Assembly: GCF_022829405.1 (NCBI RefSeq) | Contig: NZ_JAKSXW010000078.1 | Coordinates: 1-64,000, forward strand | Direction of reading: 5' to 3' | DNA: 64,000 nucleotides | From: Methylobacterium sp. J-076 | GTDB taxonomy: Bacteria; Pseudomonadota; Alphaproteobacteria; Rhizobiales; Beijerinckiaceae | In this document: in pieces, positions 8,634-17,809 of the stretch | Layout of the letters: each line of letters begins with the position of its first letter | How positions within the stretch are numbered: the first letter of the stretch is position 1 | The notes under the pieces: model-generated | What the model saw: the letters and a program-made list of their open reading frames with translations, nothing else | Database searches by the model: none | What the model was told of the DNA's origin: nothing | Made by a program: the position numbers and the translations under genes

Positions 8634-9095
8634 ATGAGCCCGTGGTTGAGTGTTTGGGGTCTAGTTGCGGATATGGCGGGTGTCGCCATCATCACCTACG
8701 ACATATGGCCAGAGTACAGAGTCCACCGCCTGCGTGAAGCTATTGAATGGCAGTACAAAGTACTGATCTCGTCACTATCCGAGACTCAAGAAGACGAAGA
8801 GCCTGCGCAAACCATCCAAGAAATGCTTCACTCGATGGGACGCTCTGAGATGGATAGACTTCGTCAGCGCCTTGGACTACCGGCTATCGGCGAAGGAAGG
8901 ATGCTGCCGACAGAAGAAGAAATTGCACGATCTAGGATAGAAACGGATGCCGCTATTGCTCGCAAGATGGCGAAGATCGAAACACGAACACGACCACCAG
9001 TCGGTTTTGGTGTCATGTTGGTAATCTTAGGATTTCTTTTGCAGCTTCTTGGAGCACTTCCTCCCGCCTTTGTTCGAGCGCACTTCGGAGGATAG
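8634..9095 (+). CDS. Small membrane protein with two terminal TM segments
   Basis: A 153-aa protein with a hydrophobic helix at each end (about 5-23, LSVWGLVADMAGVAIITYD, and 126-146, FGVMLVILGFLLQLLGALP). Between them is a charged helical domain with likely coiled-coil character. It follows the tail gene D homologue on the same strand, so a phage lysis or membrane role is possible, but nothing specific is recognised. The start ATG 8634 has TAGGA 5 nt upstream. Confidence 0.65.
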   Translation: MSPWLSVWGLVADMAGVAIITYDIWPEYRVHRLREAIEWQYKVLISSLSETQEDEEPAQTIQEMLHSMGRSEMDRLRQRLGLPAIGEGRMLPTEEEIARSRIETDAAIARKMAKIETRTRPPVGFGVMLVILGFLLQLLGALPPAFVRAHFGG

Positions 9096-9112
9096 CAGCT
9101 AAGGCTGTCTCA

Positions 9113-9158
9113 AAACGACAAGGGGTGCGACCGACAGTCCGGCGCACCCTTCATCGTT
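9113..9158 (+). terminator. Long imperfect hairpin
   Basis: AAAACGACAAGGGGTGCG (from 9113) is complementary to CGCACCCTTCATCGTTTT (to 9158), with a short loop. It follows the stop at 9095 and probably ends the tail-gene transcript. Confidence 0.6.
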
Positions 9159-9263
9159 TTGCCTGGTATCGCCGGGGCTACATGCACATCCCGGTAAACC
9201 GGCTGTTAAAACTGCCGTAGGCAACTGATGGTACGCGGGACGTCTCACTGATGATGTCTCAAC

Positions 9264-9410
9264 ATGCCAGACCCAAACACCCTCTACGCCTTCGCCGCCG
9301 TCATCACAGCGCTGTCGCCTGTGGCCATCGCCGCTATTGTGGAGACCGGCCGGTTCCTTCGGAGACGCCAGGGGCGGGGTGATCCCCCATCCGATCCGCC
9401 AGCGCCATGA
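9264..9410 (+). CDS. Possible 48-aa membrane peptide
   Basis: ATG 9264 opens a 48-codon frame: a short hydrophobic helix (YAFAAVITALSPVAIAAIV), then an Arg-rich stretch and a Pro/Asp tail. The layout resembles small phage holin-like or toxin-like peptides. There is no clear ribosome-binding site and the call rests on the hydrophobic pattern only. Confidence 0.3.
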   Translation: MPDPNTLYAFAAVITALSPVAIAAIVETGRFLRRRQGRGDPPSDPPAP

Positions 9411-9606
9411 CCGCTCTCAGGCAGCGCGGGCCTCGACCATGACGTGCGCGACATCAGGTTCCTGACGCACGACAACGGCCTGTTCGACTTCGGCCGGCAG
9501 ACCGTCGCTTGTGGCGCTGCATCCGGTAGCGGTCTGCACATGCTCATAAAGAAGGGCGCGCCGGTCTCCCGGTCACGCTCTCGTCGTCCTCTTCAGTGTT
9601 GAATGT

Positions 9607-10239
9607 CTACGCAGCCCAGCGGGCGAGAGCGGCTTCCGCCTCAGAGCGGTCATCCCTGACGCGGTAGACGGTCTGACGGCTCAGGCCAGTGGCCTTGGCG
9701 ATGGCAGCAACGGCATCGCCGCGATCTAGGCCGGTGATCACGTCGTCAAGCTGGGCGCGGGTGTAGGAAGGCTTCCGGCCGAGATACGCATCATCCCGAC
9801 CCTTCGCGTGGTCGATACCGGCACGCTGAGCTTCCTTGGTCGCCTCGGCCTGGGCCTGGGCGGTTGCGGCCATGAACGCGATGAGAGCGTCACGAACGGC
9901 TTGCTGCATCGGATCGGTGGTCGCGCCGTCGAACGTGAGGCCATTGATGACCGTGCGGATGATGACACCCCGGCGCATGAACTCCCGGATCGTCTCAGTC
10001 ACGTCCGCATAGTTGCGGCCCAGCCGGTCAACCCAACGGACCACGAGGACATCGCCAGCCCTGAGCATGTCGAACAGACGACGACCCTGGGCGCGATCCG
10101 CGAGGACCGTGGAGACACCCGACACGCCATCGTCCGCGACCACCGCATCGATCTTGAAGCCGGAGGCCTCAGCCTGTTTCCGCTGATGCGCGATGGTTTG
10201 GTCGGCGGTGGAGACGCGGGCGTAGAGAACGGTCTGCAT
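9607..10239 (-). CDS. Serine recombinase (resolvase/invertase family)
   Basis: A 210-aa site-specific recombinase of the small resolvase/invertase type. The catalytic domain has YARVSTADQ with nucleophile Ser10, then VLVVRWVDRLGRNYAD, the conserved R/D/R region, and a long helix. The C-terminus is a Hin-type helix-turn-helix (DAVAAIAKATGLSRQTVYRVRDD). Length and domain order fit an active enzyme. Repeated TGTCCG elements directly upstream (10267-10370) may be its recombination or control site. Confidence 0.92.
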   Translation of the reverse strand: MQTVLYARVSTADQTIAHQRKQAEASGFKIDAVVADDGVSGVSTVLADRAQGRRLFDMLRAGDVLVVRWVDRLGRNYADVTETIREFMRRGVIIRTVINGLTFDGATTDPMQQAVRDALIAFMAATAQAQAEATKEAQRAGIDHAKGRDDAYLGRKPSYTRAQLDDVITGLDRGDAVAAIAKATGLSRQTVYRVRDDRSEAEAALARWAA

Positions 10240-10266
10240 CGGGGCTGTCTTTGGTCCGCTGGGCTG

Positions 10267-10370
10267 ATGTCCGTATAGAACGATGTCCGTTGACCGAATG
10301 CAACCCTTACGGACAAAAAATTCGCACTTTTCCGATTGTCCGCTACGGCATACCCTAGCGGATATCCGTT
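10267..10370. repeat. Cluster of TGTCCG(T/C) elements upstream of the recombinase
   Basis: ATGTCCGTA (10267-10275), ATGTCCGTT (10283-10291), the inverted TTACGGACA (10307-10315), ATTGTCCGC (10335-10343) and TATCCGTT (10363-10370) lie between the recombinase start and the restriction gene. Spaced direct and inverted subsites are expected for a res site or an autoregulated promoter. The remainder of the 379-bp gap (10371-10618) is AT-rich and probably holds the promoter of the restriction gene. Confidence 0.5.
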
Positions 10371-10618
10371 CCTATGCTCGTGGCGCATGACGTTTGCGAA
10401 ACGACCACGAAAAGCTGTTGCAGTCTGAGTGAAGTTGTAGATGAGTTGCAAAGGCTCAAGCGGGGGATGGTCCAAGGTTGCCCTGTGGACGTGGCTTGCC
10501 AAGCACATTCATAGCGGGGCATCATATTTTGATCTGCGGTAAGTGAAGGCTTGCCAACACATTCATATCGCGAATAATTTCATTATAATAAAATTCTTGA
10601 GGCGAGGAACAAATTACT

Positions 10619-13600
10619 ATGAATGAATTTATGACGAATTTGGAAAAATTAGACATTCTGATTAACGAAGCTAAATCATCAGGTGGGTCAGAGCGATCAA
10701 ATTATCAAATTTTCATAGAACGCTTGTGTGTCGCGCTAGGTTTGCCGTGTCCTGATATGGCGCGAGAAGAGAACAGACTCAATAATTACGTATTCGAGCG
10801 CACTGTTGCGTTCAAGCACCCGGACGGTAGCACAACAAGTGGCTTTATCGATTGTTACCGCAAGTGTTCATTTATTCTGGAAGCCAAACAGTCCCGTAAG
10901 CGCGATTTGGCGCGATCTGCACAAGACCAGCTATCCTTGCTTCCAGAGACAACAAGGCAGTTCAAAGCCGGGCACGCCTTGCGTGGTACACGCGGCTGGG
11001 ACCAAGTGATGGCGGGCGCCCGCAAACAAGCGGAGAACTATGCTCGCGCATTGCCTGTCGAGCACGGGTACCCACCCTTCTTGCTCGTCGTCGATGTTGG
11101 GCATGTCGTCGAGGTCTATGCTGATTTCTCTGGCCAGGGGAAGAATTACGCCCAATTCCCTGATCGTCAGTCCTACCGCATCGCCATGGATGACCTGCGC
11201 GATCTAGCTGTCCAAGCGCGGCTGCGCGCAATTTGGTTGGATCCGCTTTCGCTTGATCCGACTCGGATCACTGCGCAGGTTACCCGCGACATTGCTGATC
11301 GTCTCGCGCGTATCGCAAAACGGCTGGAAGGACAGCACGACCCCAAGCAGGTTGCCGAGTTCCTGATGCGCTGCCTGTTCACGATGTTTGCCGAGGACGT
11401 GAAGCTGATCCCTAAGGACGGGTTTCGCGATCTGCTCGGTCGAATGCGCGAGACACCACAGCACTTCGTCCCCGCCTTAGAGAGCCTGTGGGCTGCAATG
11501 GATGCAGGCGGCTACGCCCCTCACCTCAACGCGACCCTCAAACGCTTTAACGGCGCGCTGTTCAAGACGCGCACAGCTCTACCGCTTGAACCTGAGGACA
11601 TCGCAGAATTGCACATCGCAGCTGGGAAGGACTGGTCAGAGGTTGAGCCAGCCATCTTCGGCACACTTCTGGAACGGGCGCTCAATCCGCGCGAGCGGTC
11701 GAAACTCGGGGCTCACTACACGCCACGTGCCTATGTCGAGCGGCTGATCGTGCCGACGATCATGGAGCCTCTGCGCGCCGACTGGGATCTTGTCCAGGGG
11801 CAGCTGAAGGAGAGGAGCGAGCGAGGTGACGAGAAAGGTGCGCTCGCTGCTGCGCTGCGGTTTCACCGTCAACTATGCACGACGCGGGTACTCGATCCCG
11901 CATGTGGAACTGGCAACTTCCTCTATGTTGCATTGGAGCTGATGAAAAAACTTGAGGGTGAGGTGCTGGAAGCGATCATGGCACTTGGCGGACAGCCTGA
12001 TCGTTACAGCGACTACCCGGCCGAAGCTGGTAATGATTTGCGAGGTCAGCGGTTGGCGCGGACAGGCGGGCGCTTCACAGTCGATCCCCACCAATTCCAT
12101 GGGCTTGAGATTAATCCGCGCGCGGTGCCGATTGCCGACCTTGTGCTTTGGATCGGCTATTTGAAATGGCAACTCAAAACCGTAGGTATCGACGCGATCA
12201 CAGAGCCGGTACTGGACGCCTACGGCACAATTTTACAACAAGACGCAGTGCTGGCGTATGACAGCCTGGAGATGGTGCGCGACCCGGATGGGCGTCTGAT
12301 GTCACGTTGGGACGGCGTAACTAAGAAGCTCAATCCAATCACTGGTGAAGCAGTGCCTGACTCAGATGCAATAATACCACTATACAGATATGTAAACCCG
12401 CGTCCAACAACTTGGCCTGATGCAGATTTTATCGTCGGAAATCCTCCTTTTATCGGAACCCGTCGTATTAGAAATCGATTGGGCGACGGTTATGTCAATG
12501 CGTTGCGGAGCGCATATCCCGGAGTTGTGGAAACCGCAGACATTGTTGCTTACTGGTGGCACGAGTCAGCTCGACTTGTTTCAACAAAGCGAATAAAAAG
12601 ATTTGGATTTATAACAACAAACAGCATAACCCAATCGTACAATAGGCCTGTTTTAGCTTATTGGATTGACGGAAAGCAGCCAAAAATCAGTTTGGAGTTT
12701 GCTATAGCAGATCACCCCTGGGTTGATGAAGCTGATGGCGCCGCGGTCAGAATATCTATGACAGTTGCCGCTCCAAAATCCAAGCTACCGCGAAAAGCAA
12801 AGTTAGGGGTTGCGTTCGCTGACGAGCAAGCTTCTGTGAAGTTCACGGAGGTAGATCGGATAGGATCATTGCTGCAACCAGCGACAGAACAAGACAGTTT
12901 TTCTTCTTTACATTCCAATAGCGAATTGTGTTTTCAAGGAGTTGTACCTGCGGGCTCCGGCTTCAAAATGACTGCCTCTGAAGCAATGGCTTTTCCCGAA
13001 CAAGGACTTCTCAGAAATTATTTAAATGGTAGGGATATTGCGCAGAATGATCGAGGATCTTTTATTATTGACGCATTTGGAATAAGTTTAGACCGCTTGA
13101 AGATAGAGTTTCCTGCGACGTATCAGTACCTGCTAGTACGAGTGCGTCCGGAACGCGAGCACAATAATAGAGAAAGCTATAAAAAATTATGGTGGATCTT
13201 CGCCGAGCCTCGACCGGCGATGCGTCAATCATTGTCAAACCTGAGTAATTTCATTGGAACACCCTATACGGCAAAACACCGACTATTTTCTTTCATCGAT
13301 GGTGGGACCGTTCCGGATGCGATGGTGTATGCAATAGCGAGTGACGATGGAGCATTGCTTGCTTCGCTGAGCAGCAGAGTTCATGTTGCTTGGGCTCTGA
13401 ATTTTGGCGGTACATTAGAAAATAGGCCGAGGTATAACAACAAGCAAACTTTCGACCCTTTTCCATTTCCACTTGCTCTCAATTCAGATCTTGCGCCTAC
13501 TAATCCGTTTTCTGTGCAGCTTGAGAACTTACGTATCCTTGGTAACCGCCTTGACGTCTTCCGCAAAGAAAGGTTGTCCAATTACCCTTCACTGACCATG

Positions 13601-14251
13601 ACGAGCCTTTACAATGCTTTGGAGCGTTTACGAGAGGTCGAGTGCGGCTTTGGGCCGCCACTGAGCGAGGTCGAACGCAACGTGCACAAGACCGGATTGA
13701 TTTCAGTCTTGAATGAGATCCACAACGACATCGACCGAACGGTACTCGTTGCCTATGGCTGGGATGACTTGATGCCGCCGCTTGTCGGCCGGCCGGGTGC
13801 AACGTTGCCATCGCGCTATAAAACGGCAGAGCAAGAGGCCTCGGAAGGGGAGTTGCTATCTCGGCTTGTCGCTCTCAATCGAGTGCGGGCAGAGGAGGAA
13901 AAGTGTGGCCTCGTTCGTTGGCTGCGGCCTGACTACCAGATACCAAAACTTGGCAAAAAATTGCCGAAGCCGGAGGCGGAGCATCTCGGCACCCTCGATT
14001 TTGCGGTTCCAGAAGTAGCGGACCGACCGAAATGGCCAACGGACGGACTTGAGCAAATCCGGCTTGTACGCGACCTTCTGGCCAGGTCTCTCGCGCCGGC
14101 ACCGGCCGAGTCCGTCGCGAACGTTTTCGATGGAAGAGCGACTGCGAAGCGCCGAAATCGAGTTATTGAGGTTCTTGAGACGCTCGTCGCAACTGGCCTC
14201 GCAAGGACTGGCGATCAAGATGGACAACGAAGGTATTTCTTGCCTCGTTAG
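10619..14251 (+). CDS. Type IIG/IIL restriction endonuclease-methyltransferase, MmeI-like
   Basis: A 1210-aa single-chain enzyme that should both methylate adenine at a recognition site and cut nearby unmethylated DNA. The N-terminus has a nuclease signature with Asp78, nine residues, then Glu88-Ala-Lys90, the same spacing as in MmeI-type enzymes. A helical linker follows. The methyltransferase domain has motif X (SKLGAHYTPRAYVE, ~371), motif I (VLDPACGTGNF, ~424) and motif IV (NPPF, Asn608). Residues ~780-1000 should form the target-recognition domain (FIGTPYTAKHRLFSF is typical). The C-terminal tail has HNDIDRTVLVAYGW. The start is supported by GAGGAA 9-10 nt upstream. The middle (about 12370-13600) is much more AT-rich than either end. 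It is the likely anti-phage gene of the element. Confidence 0.9.
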   Translation: MNEFMTNLEKLDILINEAKSSGGSERSNYQIFIERLCVALGLPCPDMAREENRLNNYVFERTVAFKHPDGSTTSGFIDCYRKCSFILEAKQSRKRDLARSAQDQLSLLPETTRQFKAGHALRGTRGWDQVMAGARKQAENYARALPVEHGYPPFLLVVDVGHVVEVYADFSGQGKNYAQFPDRQSYRIAMDDLRDLAVQARLRAIWLDPLSLDPTRITAQVTRDIADRLARIAKRLEGQHDPKQVAEFLMRCLFTMFAEDVKLIPKDGFRDLLGRMRETPQHFVPALESLWAAMDAGGYAPHLNATLKRFNGALFKTRTALPLEPEDIAELHIAAGKDWSEVEPAIFGTLLERALNPRERSKLGAHYTPRAYVERLIVPTIMEPLRADWDLVQGQLKERSERGDEKGALAAALRFHRQLCTTRVLDPACGTGNFLYVALELMKKLEGEVLEAIMALGGQPDRYSDYPAEAGNDLRGQRLARTGGRFTVDPHQFHGLEINPRAVPIADLVLWIGYLKWQLKTVGIDAITEPVLDAYGTILQQDAVLAYDSLEMVRDPDGRLMSRWDGVTKKLNPITGEAVPDSDAIIPLYRYVNPRPTTWPDADFIVGNPPFIGTRRIRNRLGDGYVNALRSAYPGVVETADIVAYWWHESARLVSTKRIKRFGFITTNSITQSYNRPVLAYWIDGKQPKISLEFAIADHPWVDEADGAAVRISMTVAAPKSKLPRKAKLGVAFADEQASVKFTEVDRIGSLLQPATEQDSFSSLHSNSELCFQGVVPAGSGFKMTASEAMAFPEQGLLRNYLNGRDIAQNDRGSFIIDAFGISLDRLKIEFPATYQYLLVRVRPEREHNNRESYKKLWWIFAEPRPAMRQSLSNLSNFIGTPYTAKHRLFSFIDGGTVPDAMVYAIASDDGALLASLSSRVHVAWALNFGGTLENRPRYNNKQTFDPFPFPLALNSDLAPTNPFSVQLENLRILGNRLDVFRKERLSNYPSLTMTSLYNALERLREVECGFGPPLSEVERNVHKTGLISVLNEIHNDIDRTVLVAYGWDDLMPPLVGRPGATLPSRYKTAEQEASEGELLSRLVALNRVRAEEEKCGLVRWLRPDYQIPKLGKKLPKPEAEHLGTLDFAVPEVADRPKWPTDGLEQIRLVRDLLARSLAPAPAESVANVFDGRATAKRRNRVIEVLETLVATGLARTGDQDGQRRYFLPR

Positions 14252-14400
14252 ATTGGTTTATAATCGAGCGAATTGAATATCCATATTAGTTGGCAGTCAA
14301 ATCTGAACTGACTCAAAATATCTTACCTAATCAACATCGTGGGGAAGATTTGTGTTAGATTATACCCCTACGGACAGGAATACAGTCCAGAGACGAGAAA

Positions 14401-14649
14401 ATGACGATAGGCGACGAATGGTGGGGGGCGTTCGATCCGGCCAGCGATGACTGCGAACGCAAGGCACGGCTCAGGAGCCTCAGGGCCATCGCGCGAATGA
14501 TCTTGGGGTCTCGGGGGGGGGGGGCGTTCTCGAACGCGCCCTGCGCTGTGCCGAGACAGGGGTTGTCTCGCCCTAGACGCTTCATGGCGTCCTGTCCCGG
14601 CTTCCAAGCTTGGACTACCGCAGGGTGCTGGCCAGCTACGCGGCCTTAG
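14401..14649 (+). CDS. Small ORF interrupted by a 12-G homopolymer
   Basis: From ATG 14401 the frame encodes a sensible start (TIGDEWWGAFDPASDDCER, then ARLRSLRAIARMILGSRGG). It enters a run of 12 G at 14513-14524, after which the frame is basic and unlikely-looking. If one G were added, reading would continue as VLERALRCAETGVVSP and stop at TAG 14574-14576, which looks more protein-like. The gene is therefore either frameshifted or switched by slippage in the tract. No family is recognised. It lies 150 bp after the restriction gene. Confidence 0.45.
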   Translation: MTIGDEWWGAFDPASDDCERKARLRSLRAIARMILGSRGGGAFSNAPCAVPRQGLSRPRRFMASCPGFQAWTTAGCWPATRP

Positions 14650-14721
14650 CCCGGCCGGTTGACCCGTGCCTGCTCTGACAGGGTGCTAGACAGGGACTCA
14701 CGCCCTCGTCAGACTTTGGGC

Positions 14722-14961
14722 ATGTCACGAGCCCGCTTCGTCCTCGCTGCGATCCTGTTGAGCCCCGCTGCTCAGTCACAGGCACAGGACGGCACACGCG
14801 AGGCGAATGCTCTACGGGACATGGCCAGGGCACAGGAGCGCCAGGCTGACGAGCTACACCGCCTGAGGCAGGTGGAAGCTGACCGTGCCGTGCAAGAGGA
14901 TCGCTCTGCAAGGAACGCGGCACGGGACGCACGTAGCAGCCGCCGCTTCGATCACCGGTAG
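14722..14961 (+). CDS. Small secreted/periplasmic protein
   Basis: A 79-aa protein with a signal peptide (MSRARFVLAAILLSPAAQSQA) followed by a highly charged helical region with Arg/Glu/Asp repeats, possibly a coiled coil. Function unknown. An upstream in-frame extension to 14659 would bury the signal peptide, so ATG 14722 is preferred. Confidence 0.6.
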   Translation: MSRARFVLAAILLSPAAQSQAQDGTREANALRDMARAQERQADELHRLRQVEADRAVQEDRSARNAARDARSSRRFDHR

Positions 14962-15035
14962 CTGAACGACAGGCGAGCGCCGGCGCCCGAGGACGCCAGC
15001 ACCAAGCCTCTTGGGGTCTCGCCTACCAGGGAAGC

Positions 15036-15218
15036 CTAGGCTGCCAGCGGCTCACGGGTGCGCAAGGCATCGAGGTCGAGCAGGTCAAGCAAGTGGTCGG
15101 CGGCCTCAGACGAGGCCATGGCACCGGCCTCGTCACCCACGGCAGTGCGCTGCTCAGCCAGGCGCAGTAGCAGCCCGGCCACGTCATCCAACTTCGTCAG
15201 TGCTTCGTGACCCAGCAT
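15036..15218 (-). CDS. Small hypothetical protein
   Basis: A 60-aa acidic helical protein (LDDVAGLLLRLAEQR). AAGGA lies 9-10 nt before the ATG. It is isolated on the minus strand between two rightward genes. The region 15219-15494 beyond it is AT-rich and carries no further gene that I can support. Confidence 0.5.
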   Translation of the reverse strand: MLGHEALTKLDDVAGLLLRLAEQRTAVGDEAGAMASSEAADHLLDLLDLDALRTREPLAA

Positions 15219-15494
15219 CGGTGTGCATCCTTAAGCTACGGCATCCGTCGCCGTGTTGCAAGATGCATTTGCGCAACATCACAGTGAAAGCCAAGTATTT
15301 ATGGACTTACAACTTGGCTTGCATGTCATTTGCATTCATGCAAGTTTTTTATCCCAAGCATAGGGGGTACCCCTGTCCGGGATGTGCTTGAAGCGTAGCT
15401 GCAAAAGACGCCCCTATTCTTTGACGCCCCCCCAATCCATTCTGGAACTTTCGATCCAGAAAAATTTCCACAAATCCAAAAAGGACCCGTATTT

Positions 15495-15962
15495 ATGGAC
15501 GCTGAACAACACCGAGTAATCAAGGCACTTCGTGAAAGCGGCACGCTACGGCGGAACGACATCAACTACCTGATCCGGCATGGCCGAAGTTACCGGGGCA
15601 GGCCGCTCCCAGATGGTACTGAGACCTTCCCTCCCAATGAGTGCATCACTGCATCGAGAACGCTATTCGGCAAGAACGGGTGGAGCATCATCCAAGGTTG
15701 GGCGATCCTCCCACCGTCAATCGCTGGCGAACTCATAATTCCAGTGTTTCACGCTTGGGTAACACCGGACGGGGAAACTGCCTTCGATGGTGTCTGGCCA
15801 GATGCAGAGAATGCGAGCTACTTCGGGCTTACGTTCGAGTACGATGGCCAGATCGAGTACATGTTGACCGATCAGCCGCCACCGAAGCTCGGCCATCCTC
15901 GGGTCGATCTGTTGCCCGGCAAGTTCGCGCGGAGCTTGGAGAGATCGCTCCGGCTCTTCTGA
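15495..15962 (+). CDS. Hypothetical protein
   Basis: A 155-aa soluble protein with a mixed alpha/beta look. It starts with a short helical region (HRVIKALRESGTLRRNDINYL) and has an aromatic-rich middle (GWSIIQGWAILPP, VFHAWVTPDGETAFDGVW) as seen in small cargo proteins of mobile elements. No catalytic motif or family is recognised. Confidence 0.7.
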   Translation: MDAEQHRVIKALRESGTLRRNDINYLIRHGRSYRGRPLPDGTETFPPNECITASRTLFGKNGWSIIQGWAILPPSIAGELIIPVFHAWVTPDGETAFDGVWPDAENASYFGLTFEYDGQIEYMLTDQPPPKLGHPRVDLLPGKFARSLERSLRLF

Positions 15963-16119
15963 GCACCGCCGCTACATCACCGTTGCCACGACCTCGAAAC
16001 CAAGTCGATCTGATGATGGGGCAGCTTCCGGGCCGTTCCCGTCCCATCAAGGATGACCGACTCTTGATATGATCAAGTTCATCGCCATATCGGTCCTAGA
16101 GAAGTGAAAGGGGAGTTTG

Positions 16120-16395
16120 ATGGCTGGTGATACCAGTATGACATCATCGAAATGCCAAGGCGGCACATCGGCCGCATACCTGATCAGCCGCATCAAGCGG
16201 GACAGGCCAGACATCGCGAAGCGTATTGCGCTTGGCGAGTTCAAGTCGGTACGCATGGCAGCTATTGAAGCTGGCATCATCACGCCACCTACTGTGATCC
16301 AGCGTCTACAGACAATCTGGCGATCCGCTTCCGCAGAGGAACGGGCAGAGTTCTTGAAGCAAGTGTCGAGAGAAGCTGTCGGGGGTAGGGGCTGA
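16120..16395 (+). CDS. Small putative regulatory protein of mobile elements
   Basis: A 91-aa protein with SAAYLISRIKRDRPDIAKR, then GEFKSVRMAAIEAGI and an end with SAEERAEFLKQV. Proteins with this layout are common in alphaproteobacterial prophages and integrative elements. The central part resembles a helix-turn-helix (VRMAAIEAGI). The role is unknown; DNA binding is an inference. ATG 16120 follows GGGAG by about 5 nt. Confidence 0.65.
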   Translation: MAGDTSMTSSKCQGGTSAAYLISRIKRDRPDIAKRIALGEFKSVRMAAIEAGIITPPTVIQRLQTIWRSASAEERAEFLKQVSREAVGGRG

Positions 16396-16610
16396 TACTT
16401 GCCGACCCGCATCTCGCCGGCACACCAAAGAGAGAAATTCGGGCAGTGAAATCCCTTTTTCCGTCGGAATAAGCCGGAAAGCTCAACAACATCAAAGACT
16501 TGAAGTGCCCGATTTTCCAGATCGGTAATAGGGGCAGACAGACAAAAGCCCGCCAGACCCCCCTGCCTTCCAAGCGATGGGTCGAACGGGCTTTCACCGA
16601 AAGAATGTGA

Positions 16611-17489
16611 GTGACACATAACACAGCTTTGGCCGTAGCACAAGCGGCGCATCCTAAAATGTTTGACAAGCAAATGTGGCTTGAGTCGATCATGGCACGG
16701 AAGGACATCAGTTCCTCCGCAAAGGTTCTGGCTTTCCGTCTAGCCGCACACCACAACCAGAACACCGGACGGTGCAATCCGTCACTGCCGACACTGGCCA
16801 GAGGGACCGGCAAACCCCGAAGCGTGGTCTACACGAACCTTGTCGCCCTGCGGGAAGCCGGTCTAATTGATTGGACCACCGGCAACAGCAGCACAAGCAA
16901 CAGCTACGTCCTCAAAGACGTGGAGATCCACGATCCCAAGGCGAAGCCGACATCTCCGGTCCCGGAACGCGGCAAGGGTCCGAAGCTCCGGCTTGTCCCG
17001 AAAGACGATCCTCCGGCACCCGAGACCGTCCGGTCTACCGGACTACCCCCGTCCGGCCAGCCGGACTACCCCCCGTCCGGTCTACCGGACCCTAACACTC
17101 CAATCTTAACTTCCGAAGGAACTCTCTCTCCCTCTACTCCCTCAGAAGATACCGCCTCTCCCCTCAGCCCTGAAGGGCGCCGGGGCGAGACGGATGACAC
17201 ACACACAAGCCAGCGAGAGACGAAGGTCGAGCGGCAGAGCAAGCTCCGAGCGACAGCATGGCCGGATGACCTTGGGTGAACCAAGCCAATCGCTGAGATG
17301 GCAGAGGATCACTACCGAGGCTTCAGCCGGGGAGAACTCAAAGAAACGTTCGGCAAGTTCAGAGACCACGCACAGAGCAAAGGGCTGAAGTACGCCGATT
17401 GGCACAAGGCGTGGATGGACTACTTCAAGGGTGCCATCAGGATACGGAACGAGAGCCGGAAGCCGAGCAAGTCAGGATCGGCAATCTGA
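16611..17489 (+). pseudogene. Replication-initiator-like winged-helix protein interrupted by in-frame TGA
   Basis: Codons 1-222 (16611-17279) encode a winged-helix domain typical of phage/plasmid replication initiators (KDISSSAKVLAFRLAAHHN, then NPSLPTLARGTGKPRSVVY). A Pro-rich linker follows with three near-repeats of a CCGTCCGG…CCGGACT unit (17028-17092). TGA at 17277-17279 then ends the frame after WPDDLG. Reading on in the same frame to 17489 gives FRDHAQSKGLKYADWHKAWMDYF, the usual C-terminal module (F.DH…KG…DW..AW..W) of these proteins. The gene is therefore a 292-codon frame with one nonsense codon. The start is GTG 16611; a later start is possible. Confidence 0.7.
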
Positions 17490-17501
17490 TCAGGTGGGCG
17501 A

Positions 17502-17535
17502 GATGATGGGGGCTCACACAAGAGCCTTCATCATC
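17502..17535 (+). terminator. Hairpin after the replication-like gene
   Basis: GATGATGGGGGCTC and GAGCCTTCATCATC form a nearly perfect stem with a 6-nt loop. There is no T tract, so it may be a terminator or another RNA structure. Confidence 0.5.
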
Positions 17536-17809
17536 GAAGGCCAGATAAGACCGAAAGTCGGAAGGCCTCAGTTCCGTCCACGGCCAAGCTCACAACTTGG
17601 GTATTTTGACCCGTTGCTGGCCCAAAGCTGACCCACTCTTGACAAATCCGTTCAAAAGTGCTATCGGAATGGCACACTGCAATTCATCCCTTCCGCAGCA
17701 ACTTCCTCACAACTGACCTGCCGGACACCATTCCGGCCTGAACGTCCCCAGCACCGCCGGGGGCGTGTTTCTGCATGGACGTTCCATGCCTTTCCCTGGA
17801 GAAAACATC

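Noticed and set aside
9420-9600. Open plus-strand stretch with DHDVRDIRFLTHDNGLFDFG
   Set aside because: No start codon with a ribosome-binding site and no recognisable family, so not called as a gene.
11885-14251. Separate methyltransferase gene downstream of a nuclease gene
   Set aside because: The frame is continuous from 10619 with one set of nuclease and methyltransferase motifs, so it is one fused enzyme.
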